The translations under genes were made by a program, and so were the position numbers. From assembly GCA_018897395.1 (NCBI GenBank), contig JAHIKV010000289.1, forward strand, positions 1 through 6,785: DNA of 6,785 nucleotides, written 5' to 3'. This document shows positions 1 to 5,228 of this stretch, piece after piece (positions within the stretch are counted from its first letter, which is position 1; each line of letters opens with the position of its first letter). The notes below the pieces were generated by a model that did not search any database, had not been told where the DNA came from, and saw only the letters and a list, made by a program, of their open reading frames with translations. Source of the stretch: Planctomycetota bacterium (GTDB lineage: Bacteria > Planctomycetota > Planctomycetia > Pirellulales > Thermoguttaceae).

Positions 1-34
1 CTGATATCCGGGGTCAATGCGAAAGAGGGCTGAC

Positions 35-1969
35 TTACTTTCGCCGCGAGCCGTAGTAGGCGGCCACTGCTTTGCGACATTCCGGACACAGGTAATGGCT
101 GCACCGGTGCGGAATGCCGATCGTCTCCCAAACCGTCGTCGGGCAGCCGAGGGTCCAACATTCGCGGTCCTTGCGGGCTGCGGTCGCCAGGCCGCCGATC
201 AGCAGCTTCGAGTAGGCCGGCGCTTGGACGGTGACTTTCCGCCCGTCCTTCTCCACGCCGAACGTCTCCAGCCGGCGATAGCAGTAGGGCAGGTTGAAGT
301 CGCGCTTGTCGGCGACCGACAAGACGACCAGCGGAGAGGCGGTTTTCGGTCCCGGTTCGTTGAGGCCGGGAACCCACACCCGCCAGCGGCGCGGCGACAG
401 GACCGTCGGTTCGCCGCGGAACATTTCGTTCCAGGGCTTTTCGCAGAACCGTTTGCCGGTGAGAACGCAGACCGCCGCGAATCGCTTGTCCACGCCGTCG
501 AGTTCCGGCGAAATCTCGGCCAGACTCTTCGGGACGGCCGGGATGTTGTCCCCGCGGTCGATGCGTTCGTGGATTCGGCAGCGCAGTCCGAGGCTGGCGG
601 AAAGACACTGGGCGACCTCGTCGAGATGGGCGTCCTCGGCGCTGATGTCCATCGGCACGAGCAACACCTCGGCGGCCTGTTTTCCGTCGGCCAGCGCGGG
701 TTCGGTCGGTCCGGCGACGATCGGGTCGCGTTCGGGCGGTCCTTTCGCCCAATCCTTGCGAATCTCGTAAAGTTCCTTCCGGCAAACCGGACAGGGAACC
801 ATCTCGCAATCCCGAGAATGACATTCCATTACGACACATGCCTGGGCGGGACACGACGGCGTCATCGCCCGGATGACTGTATAGGGCCGGATTCGCGTGG
901 CGACGCAGTAGGAGAGATTGCGGAGCATGTTGCCGACGATGAACGTACGGGCGGCGTGCGTCGGCGGCGTTCGGCCCGCGCAACCCATGGTGGAAATGAG
1001 GGAGCGCTCCGTCGTAAAGAGGTTTAGGTCGAGCCGTTCCTTGGTTGTACGCAAAATCGTGAAACCCATCAACCCGGTGACGCCCACGCACTTCAGTTCC
1101 ATCTGCCCCCTAATCAAGTCCCTATCCAGGATGTTGTTCTTGATAATCAAGCCTTGAATCCCATCGAAGGCGTCCTTCGGCGGCTTTCGGGGCTTTTCGT
1201 TGATGGCGATGGGAATCCCAAAGACGTCCTCCAGGTAGGCCCGCAGGTACGGCAACTGCTCCTCGTAGGGAAACTGTTCGTACTTCAATAGTGCAAACTC
1301 GATCCCTTCATCCCGCGGGCAGACTGAAAGACTGGAGACCGCCACGGACCGTCCCTTGGCGAGAGAGGGATCGTCGGCCGACGACGGCGGCGATGGCGGA
1401 GCTTCGGGCAATTTCTTGAGCACGTGCCGCGCCATCTTCTCGACGACATCGAGCAACTGATCGCTCGAAAACTCGCCCGACATCGGGGCAACGACGTATT
1501 CCTGCCGCGCCCCCACCTTATGAAGCCAGTCGGCGATTTCCACCCGGTTGATCTTCAACCGCACCTTGTCGTCGCGGACGTCGTAGTAGCCCGAGATCAC
1601 GTGGTTCGCGCCGATTAGTTGCCCTTTCTTGGCCAACGCTTCTCGGTCGGTCAGGCCGAACTCGGCCAGGTCTTTCTCGCTAAAAACCTTCCCAATGCTC
1701 GTCCGATCGACGACGATCACCCGCCCGGACTGTTCGAGAATGGAGCCGAACATCGAAGTGAAGGCCGGCGAGAGCGTGGCGTACGACGGATCGCCCCGGC
1801 CGATTGGCGGGATGATGGCCACCACCGGCATTTGCGCCGGATTGGCCGTTTCGGCCGCATCGCCTTTGGCGTCGGCCGGCGGGGCGGCCGGGGAACTTCG
1901 CCACGAGGCAACCAAGCAAGCCGCGGCACAAACGCAAACAAGAACGATTCTTCGGAAAGACATTTTCAT
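35..1969 (-). CDS. Exported CsgG-like protein fused to two degenerate archaemetzincin-like domains
   Basis: The protein has 644 residues. Residues 1-30 are a signal peptide: basic start, hydrophobic core, and Ala-rich cleavage region (SPAA); AAAC at 15-18 is a poor lipobox. Residues 48-187 resemble the CsgG/FlgO nucleotide-independent envelope fold, with VVDRTSIGKVF near 86-96 and IGANHVISG at 119-127. A Pro/Ser linker follows. Residues 205-402 and 432-635 look like tandem copies of an archaemetzincin scaffold. Each ends in that family's zinc-knuckle layout: C373-x4-C378 ... CPVC (393-396), and C604-x4-C609 ... CPEC (628-631). The second copy also has the WN...F strand pattern (513-517). The HExxHxxGxxH metalloprotease motif is absent from both, so I infer a binding or structural role and no peptidase activity. 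It is translated from ATG 1969 or ATG 1963, 8 nt after the upstream gene, probably by coupling; GAGAA is the only weak SD. CsgG-like and exported: fairly sure. Archaemetzincin kinship: moderate. Confidence 0.75.
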   Translation of the reverse strand: MKMSFRRIVLVCVCAAACLVASWRSSPAAPPADAKGDAAETANPAQMPVVAIIPPIGRGDPSYATLSPAFTSMFGSILEQSGRVIVVDRTSIGKVFSEKDLAEFGLTDREALAKKGQLIGANHVISGYYDVRDDKVRLKINRVEIADWLHKVGARQEYVVAPMSGEFSSDQLLDVVEKMARHVLKKLPEAPPSPPSSADDPSLAKGRSVAVSSLSVCPRDEGIEFALLKYEQFPYEEQLPYLRAYLEDVFGIPIAINEKPRKPPKDAFDGIQGLIIKNNILDRDLIRGQMELKCVGVTGLMGFTILRTTKERLDLNLFTTERSLISTMGCAGRTPPTHAARTFIVGNMLRNLSYCVATRIRPYTVIRAMTPSCPAQACVVMECHSRDCEMVPCPVCRKELYEIRKDWAKGPPERDPIVAGPTEPALADGKQAAEVLLVPMDISAEDAHLDEVAQCLSASLGLRCRIHERIDRGDNIPAVPKSLAEISPELDGVDKRFAAVCVLTGKRFCEKPWNEMFRGEPTVLSPRRWRVWVPGLNEPGPKTASPLVVLSVADKRDFNLPYCYRRLETFGVEKDGRKVTVQAPAYSKLLIGGLATAARKDRECWTLGCPTTVWETIGIPHRCSHYLCPECRKAVAAYYGSRRK

Positions 1970-1977
1970 TTTCTCGT

Positions 1978-3117
1978 TTACTTTTGGCTTTCAAATCGGT
2001 CGATGAGCTTTGGCAGCATTCGCAGCGCCAGGGTCCGGCCCGCCTTTTGCAAGGCCGTCTTTCCGGCGACGCGCGCGGAAAGGTCCGGCGCGTGGTCGGT
2101 GGCCCGATCCACGAGGATGATCTTCCCCGATTGCAGATCGACCACCTTGACCTCCGCCCGCGCCGAGGAAACCACCAGTCCGTGCAGTTCCCGGCCGTCC
2201 TCGCTGAAGGCCTCGCCGCAGATCAGGTAGCGCACACCCGGAAAAAGCTCGCGCAGTTGCCGGGGGTCAACGGCGACCGGAACGGGTGACTGCTGGGCTT
2301 CCGGCGAATGGGCCGGCGGCACAACCACGGTCACGGCGGAAGCAGGGGCAATCGCGGGGGCACGGGACGAGACGGCCGATTGCAACGACTTGACGCTCCT
2401 GGGGCTGACTTCGACCGGCGACATGCCGGCCTCCGTCAGGAGCATCTGAAATTCCGTCTCGACGGCCGGATCGACGACGAACCGCCCGAAATGCACCTCG
2501 GGGATCCAGACGGCGATTCCCGGAACGACCTTTCCCTTGGCCCGCTCCCGGAGCGCCGCGGCATGATTGACGGGCTGCCTGGCCGGCGGGAGCAATTCCT
2601 TCGCCCAGACCGACAACGACTCCTCCAGCTTCGCAGCCGTCTTGTCGATCAGGGTGGGCAGGCCGGTCTCTTTAGGCAACGTGAGCAGGCAACCTTTGAG
2701 CTGTCCGGTTTCGGTGCTGATCGCCTTGCAGAAGACCAGCGTGTCGTCGCCCTATGTCGCCGTGCGCCCGGTGACCAGAAGCTGGGCCCCGAGAAGGCGT
2801 CCGATGCGTGCGGCCTGATCCGCCGCGACGGCGCCGGAGGCGCCAAGTCCCTGCTCCTTCAGTATTTTGTCGATGTCGGTGCGGTCGACCATTGTCAGAC
2901 TGCCGGAGACGGACAGCCGGGCCGCCAGGATTTCCGCGATCAAGGCCCCTGAATCGCGGTTGCCCTGAAAATCGCTTACAAATGGCAACAGGGCCACGCG
3001 CAAGTTCCCCGCGTCGGATTTCGTTGTAGTGGTTTCCGGCTCCGCCCAAACCAGCGCCGCGGACAGACAAACCACCATACCCGGAACGATACCGCCTAAC
3101 ACGTGTTCGGCTCTCAT
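1978..3117 (-). pseudogene. Exported CsgG-family-like protein gene interrupted by an in-frame TAG
   Basis: The reading frame runs 380 codons from ATG 3117 to TAA 1978 with a single TAG at codon 122 (2752-2754). Codons 1-26 encode a signal peptide ending in VWA. Codons 38-121 encode a CsgG/curli-assembly-like domain: LRVALLPFVSD, VDRTDIDKILKEQGL, GAQLLVTGR. After the TAG the frame continues with the expected next strand (GDDTLVFCKAISTETG), so the stop lies inside a domain. The remaining 233 codons from TTG 2679 carry a second similar unit (VVPGIAVWIPEVHFGRFVVD, GVRYLICGEA, then a helical A-x-A-LQKAGRTLALRML tail). The ribosome binding site is good: AGGAG, 7 nt before ATG. This is the first gene of the operon and a probable paralog of the downstream gene's N-terminal domain. 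Possible explanations are a nonsense mutation, a sequencing or assembly error, or readthrough; the downstream part could also be reinitiated. Other genes here stop at TAG, which argues against codon reassignment. Confidence 0.75.
2752..2754 (-). other. In-frame amber (TAG) codon interrupting the CsgG-like gene
   Basis: The plus-strand CTA reads TAG on the coding strand, between Thr (ACA) and Gly (GGC). Frame and domain homology continue on both sides without any insertion or deletion. One base change from CAG, AAG, GAG, TGG, TTG, TCG or a Tyr codon would explain it. I see no obvious readthrough-promoting context after the stop. Confidence 0.85.
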
Positions 3118-3121
3118 CGGT

Positions 3122-3139
3122 TTACTCCTGTTACTCCTG
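3122..3139 (-). promoter_or_regulatory. Duplicated Shine-Dalgarno region (tandem 9-bp repeat)
   Basis: TTACTCCTG occurs twice head to tail (3122-3130 and 3131-3139). On the minus strand this gives two AGGAG motifs, 7 nt and 16 nt before ATG 3117. The proximal one has ideal spacing and fixes the start of the CsgG-like gene. Confidence 0.6.
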
Positions 3140-3160
3140 AAAATTCCCGGGAAAAGATGC

Positions 3161-3212
3161 GGCTATTGGAGAAACACGTATTTTACCGCAATATGCCTAC
3201 CCACCAATAGCC
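3161..3212. repeat. 9-bp inverted repeat bracketing the operon promoter
   Basis: GGCTATTGG at 3161-3169 is the exact reverse complement of CCAATAGCC at 3204-3212, with a 34-nt spacer that holds the candidate -10. One copy overlaps the -35 and the other lies just past the expected transcription start. That is a plausible arrangement for paired operators, but chance cannot be excluded for arms this short. Confidence 0.4.
3180..3207 (-). promoter_or_regulatory. Candidate sigma70-like promoter of the CsgG-like operon
   Basis: The minus strand has TTGGTG (3202-3207) and TAAAAT (3180-3185) separated by 16 nt. The -10 matches consensus at 5 of 6 positions and the -35 at 3 of 6. The predicted transcript would carry a leader of about 55 nt including the 10-bp palindrome TTCCCGGGAA (3144-3153) and the double SD. 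A 9-bp inverted repeat (3161-3169 with 3204-3212) brackets the promoter. Confidence 0.35.
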
Positions 3213-3241
3213 CCCCTATCCTAGATATTAAGGAGTAGGGG
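3213..3241. repeat. Intergenic hairpin with one bulged base
   Basis: CCCCTATCCT (3213-3222) pairs with AGGAGTAGGGG (3231-3241) around an 8-nt loop, leaving one bulged G. It lies between the divergent genes and upstream of the minus-strand promoter, so it is either an upstream regulatory element or repeat debris. Neither strand has a clear U-tract after it. Confidence 0.45.
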
Positions 3242-3260
3242 CGGGATTGTTTATCGACGC

Positions 3261-3380
3261 TCAGATTGACAATGTTGCAATAACGCCGTAACTGCGGTCG
3301 CGGGGGAAGAAAAACAACTCGTTTCACCCCCCCCGACCGCAGTCGCGGAGCGTTTGCCTTTTGCCGGATTGACAATCTGA
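3261..3380. repeat. 120-bp imperfect palindrome (MITE-like or operator region)
   Basis: TCAGATTG (3261-3268) is inverted as CAATCTGA (3373-3380). Inside these ends, GCAA, ACGC and CG blocks pair in order. The centre is a strong stem: ACTGCGGTCG (3291-3300) with CGACCGCAGT (3334-3343), extended by GGGGG (3302-3306) with part of a C8 tract (3327-3334). GATTGACAAT is also a direct repeat at 3264-3273 and 3367-3376; the second copy is itself palindromic around its A (3367-3377). I see no coding capacity and no clear target duplication. Confidence 0.55.
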
Positions 3381-3405
3381 TCTCCTCCCCACCAACAAAC
3401 CGACC

Positions 3406-3433
3406 TTGCCAGATTTCAATTGTATGGCACAAT
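3406..3433 (+). promoter_or_regulatory. Candidate promoter for the small SH3/KOW-like gene
   Basis: TTGCCA (3406-3411) and CACAAT (3428-3433) are 16 nt apart, matching sigma70 consensus at 5 of 6 and 4 of 6 positions. Transcription would start near 3440, leaving about 50 nt before ATG 3489. This supports 3489 over the earlier possible starts (TTG 3420, ATG 3432, ATG 3435), which would fall before or at the transcript start. Confidence 0.35.
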
Positions 3434-3488
3434 GATGTTGTTTGGCTGGGTGGGGTACCCGGCCGAAAGGACCATCCGGTGGTGTGCC

Positions 3489-3761
3489 ATGACTTCCAAA
3501 TATAGCCAGGTACTGGCGCAATTCGACGAACTAACGATCGGCGATCGCGTGGAAGTGGAACATCTGGTCACGGTTGGGCAAAAGAGTTGGATCGCCAAGA
3601 CGTGCGGAACCGTGGTCCGCACCGAGCGTCGTCGCCACGGGCTGCACGCTCAACGCAATCCGGACGATCAAGTCTTTAGCGACACAATCCTGCTCGAACT
3701 GCCCGACGGAGAGCTGACGTCGTTGACTCTCGACGAGTTCACAACGATCCGCCGCGCGTAG
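3489..3761 (+). CDS. Small conserved-looking protein with a predicted SH3/KOW-like beta-barrel
   Basis: The predicted product has 90 residues and is cytoplasmic, with no signal peptide or membrane segment. A short N-terminal helix (SKYSQVLAQFDEL) is followed by alternating beta strands: IGDRVEVEHLVTVG, SWIAKTCGTVVRTERRR, DTILLELPDGEL, TSLTLDEFTTIRRA. The GDRVEV turn and G-T-V-V-R strand suggest a small barrel such as SH3 or KOW. I believe similar proteins of about 85-90 residues occur across planctomycetes without known function, but cannot confirm that here. The start is uncertain. The frame opens at TTG 3420 and has ATGs at 3432, 3435 and 3489. I chose 3489 because the 23 extra residues look unstructured and the candidate promoter overlaps them. 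No good SD is present; GAAAGGA at 3465-3471 is too far away. The stop is TAG. Confidence 0.7.
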   Translation: MTSKYSQVLAQFDELTIGDRVEVEHLVTVGQKSWIAKTCGTVVRTERRRHGLHAQRNPDDQVFSDTILLELPDGELTSLTLDEFTTIRRA

Positions 3762-3795
3762 AATTGCGTATTGAGTGTCAATTAACTAATGTTTA

Positions 3796-3939
3796 CTTGT
3801 TCCCATGCTCCGCGTGGGAACATACGGAACAGGACGCTTTGCGTCCGTAGCGCGGAAATGCGAGCCAAACTCGGGAGTTACGTCCCCGGGGACGCAGAGC
3901 GTCCGACGTGTGCGTTCCCACGCAGAGCATGGAAACGAG
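3796..3939. repeat. 144-bp palindromic repeat element with 30-bp imperfect terminal inverted repeats
   Basis: Positions 3796-3825 match the reverse complement of 3910-3939 at 25 of 30 bases. Each end is itself a hairpin: TTCCCATGC/GCGTGGGAA (3800-3820) and TTCCCACGC with GCATGGAAA (3915-3935). Two inner hairpins follow the same plan, GGACGC-TTT-GCGTCC (3832-3846) and GGACGC-AGA-GCGTCC (3890-3904), next to a perfect 14-bp palindrome (3881-3894). This hairpin-within-inverted-repeat layout is typical of REP/REPIN-type non-autonomous elements. It fills most of the space between two co-directional genes. No target duplication is evident. Confidence 0.7.
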
Positions 3940-3954
3940 CGTGGCTTCAACAAC

Positions 3955-3975
3955 CCGGCGGCTGTTAGCCGCCGG
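3955..3975. repeat. 9-bp-stem hairpin directly upstream of the radical SAM start
   Basis: CCGGCGGCT (3955-3963) pairs perfectly with AGCCGCCGG (3967-3975) around a GTT loop. It ends 11 nt before ATG 3987, where an SD would be expected, and no SD is present. Bases 3960-3978 recur in inverted orientation at 5847-5865 with one mismatch, so it belongs to a dispersed repeat family. Confidence 0.6.
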
Positions 3976-3986
3976 CTATTATCCGA

Positions 3987-4874
3987 ATGTCGCATTCCTC
4001 CCACCCCGACCATCCGCTGCACAAGTCCCATCCGCGGAGTTTCGAGGCTAATCGCTACGTCTACCCCGTTCTGAGCCGCCGCGCGGAGGGAATCTCGATC
4101 GGGGTCAATCTCAACGTCGATAAGGTCTGCAACTTCAATTGCATCTATTGCCAGGTCGATCGCGGCGGACCGGCCGAGACGGAACGGGTGGACCTGAAAC
4201 GGCTGGCGGAGGAACTGGAGTGGATGGTCGAACTGGTAGTCTCGGACCGTCTCTATGAACAGCCGCGGTTCCGCGACGTGCCCCCCCCGCTCCGCCGGCT
4301 GAACGATATTGCCCTGAGCGGAGACGGCGAGCCGACCGCATCGCCGGAGTTCGAGCGGGTCGTGGAGATTTGTGCCGAGGCGCGTCGCCGGCACGGTCTG
4401 GACGGCATGAAGTTGGTGCTGATCACCAACGCCGGTCTGTTGCACCGGCCGCCGGTGCGCCGGGCATTGGAGGTGTTGGACGCCAACGGCGGCGAAATCT
4501 GGGCTAAACTCGACGCCGGCACGGAAGCGTTTTACCGCGCGGTCAACCGGTCGGCCGTCCCCTGGCGGCGGATTCTCGACAATCTGCGCGATGCGGCCCG
4601 CGCGCGGCCGATCGTCGTCCAGTCGCTATGGACGCAGATTTGGGGCGAACCGCCCCCAACGGCCGAGTTGGAGGCATATTGCGACCGGCTTCAGGAGATT
4701 GTCTCCGGAGGCGGGCGGATCAAGCTGGTGCAGGTGCATACGATTGCCCGTCGCCCCGCCGAGACCTGGGCTACCGCGCTTTCGGACGCCGAGTTAGACG
4801 CCGTCGCCGAGTTGGTGCGCCGCCGCACGGGCTTGTCCACGGCGACGTTCCATGGAGGAGTGGTTAGTGGTTAG
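3987..4874 (+). CDS. Radical SAM protein
   Basis: The product has 295 residues and is cytoplasmic. It carries the radical SAM cluster motif CNFNCIYC: C48, C52 and C55 should ligate a [4Fe-4S] cluster that cleaves S-adenosylmethionine. Downstream, SGDGEPT (111-117) is the GGEP-like SAM-binding strand, LITNAG (145-150) the next core strand, and KLDAGTEAFYRAVNR (174-188) a conserved segment of this subgroup. The overall shape is like the COG0731 group (wyosine-synthetase-like radical SAM proteins), but the substrate is unknown and a role in tRNA modification is not established. Length is normal for a bare radical SAM core; there is no extra cluster domain. ATG 3987 has no SD and lies against a repeat hairpin; TATTAT (3977-3982) could be a -10 giving a leaderless mRNA. 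The last four residues (VVSG) and the TAG come from a TTAGTGG repeat. A C8 tract lies at 4281-4288. Confidence 0.88.
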   Translation: MSHSSHPDHPLHKSHPRSFEANRYVYPVLSRRAEGISIGVNLNVDKVCNFNCIYCQVDRGGPAETERVDLKRLAEELEWMVELVVSDRLYEQPRFRDVPPPLRRLNDIALSGDGEPTASPEFERVVEICAEARRRHGLDGMKLVLITNAGLLHRPPVRRALEVLDANGGEIWAKLDAGTEAFYRAVNRSAVPWRRILDNLRDAARARPIVVQSLWTQIWGEPPPTAELEAYCDRLQEIVSGGGRIKLVQVHTIARRPAETWATALSDAELDAVAELVRRRTGLSTATFHGGVVSG

Positions 4875-5053
4875 TGGCTAGTGGTCTGTCCAGGTAGTCT
4901 TTACCAATCGAAGACTCCGGCGAATTCGTATTCACACTCGGGCTTCTTGGACAACCACAAGGAAACCGTATCTAGTAAACTCGTATTGGACAGACCACTA
5001 GTACAAGCACATTCCGTCATTGCCGGCCACTAACCACTAGCCACTAACCACTA
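4860..5053. repeat. TTAGTGG-type heptad repeats in inverted orientation
   Basis: The left arm (4860-4884) holds heptads of GTGGTTA/GTGGCTA. The right arm (about 5024-5053) holds the complementary CCACTAA/CCACTAG heptads. The arms are separated by a MITE-like segment and about 20 nt of other sequence. The repeat lies between two convergent genes and touches the stop codons of both, so in RNA it could form a strong stem and serve as a two-way terminator. Confidence 0.65.
4878..5001. mobile_element. 124-bp MITE-like element with perfect 15-bp terminal inverted repeats
   Basis: CTAGTGGTCTGTCCA at 4878-4892 is exactly inverted at 4987-5001. The pairing extends imperfectly inward (a TTTAC block after 7 nt on each side). 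The outermost CTAG may be a target duplication (TA or CTAG), which would leave TIRs starting TGGTCTGTCCA. The interior (4893-4986) has no ORF and one small hairpin (AGTCTT 4896-4901 with AAGACT 4911-4916). Size and structure fit a non-autonomous element mobilised in trans; the end sequence and target resemble IS5-family elements, but this is a guess. Confidence 0.5.
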
Positions 5054-5137
5054 CTTCCGGTGCCTAATTTTTGCCCGGTTGCGGCGTTTCTTGCGGCCGA
5101 TCTTGCGACGGCCCTTTCCACTCTTCTTCGTACCCAC
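5051..5137 (-). CDS. 28-residue highly basic small protein (COX24/AURKAIP1-like)
   Basis: The GTG at 5135-5137 is preceded by GGAGG (5143-5147) at 5-nt spacing, the best ribosome binding site in the window apart from the CsgG-like gene. The 28-residue product is more than half Lys/Arg: GTKKSGKGRRKIGRKK at the start and RAKIRHRK at the end. This resembles the short basic proteins annotated with an AURKAIP1/COX24 C-terminal domain, which in bacteria are thought to bind RNA or the ribosome; the match is by eye only. It stops at TAG 5051-5053, at the edge of the TTAGTGG repeat. A promoter lies 52 nt upstream of the start. It lies downstream of the receiver gene but seems to have its own transcript. 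It is easily missed because of its size. The frame runs open into the receiver gene in another register, so upstream starts are theoretically possible. Confidence 0.6.
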   Translation of the reverse strand: MGTKKSGKGRRKIGRKKRRNRAKIRHRK

Positions 5138-5188
5138 AAGCGCCTCCAAAAATCTTATGCGGTCATGTTGATGTACTACAACGGATTT

Positions 5189-5217
5189 ATCGTAGCAGAC
5201 CACGCCGAAAGGGACAA
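5189..5217 (-). promoter_or_regulatory. Candidate promoter of the 28-residue basic ORF
   Basis: On the minus strand TTGTCC (5212-5217) and TACGAT (5189-5194) are exactly 17 nt apart, each matching sigma70 consensus at 4 of 6 positions. It lies just past the stop codon of the receiver gene. It would produce a leader of roughly 45 nt before the GGAGG/GTG start. Confidence 0.4.
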
Positions 5218-5228
5218 GTGGGGCGGCA

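Noticed and set aside
17..1027. Long plus-strand ORF of 336 codons opposite the distal operon gene
   Set aside because: It is antisense to a gene with a signal peptide and recognisable domains; its product is Arg/Gly/Asp-rich low-complexity sequence typical of a GC-rich mirror frame.
2752..2754. Genetic-code reassignment of TAG or pyrrolysine insertion
   Set aside because: The small protein, radical SAM, basic ORF and PDZ frames all end at TAG, and no supporting signal is visible.
2308..2952. Plus-strand ORF of 214 codons opposite the interrupted gene
   Set aside because: Arg/Gly/Asp-rich mirror frame of the CsgG-like gene with no domain signal.
3796..3978. CRISPR array
   Set aside because: The repeats are inverted hairpins of differing sequence, not regularly spaced direct repeats with unique spacers.
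3786..4445. Minus-strand ORF of 219 codons over the repeat and radical SAM start
   Set aside because: It reads through the palindromic repeat and antisense to the cluster motif of the radical SAM gene; it contains no recognisable domain.
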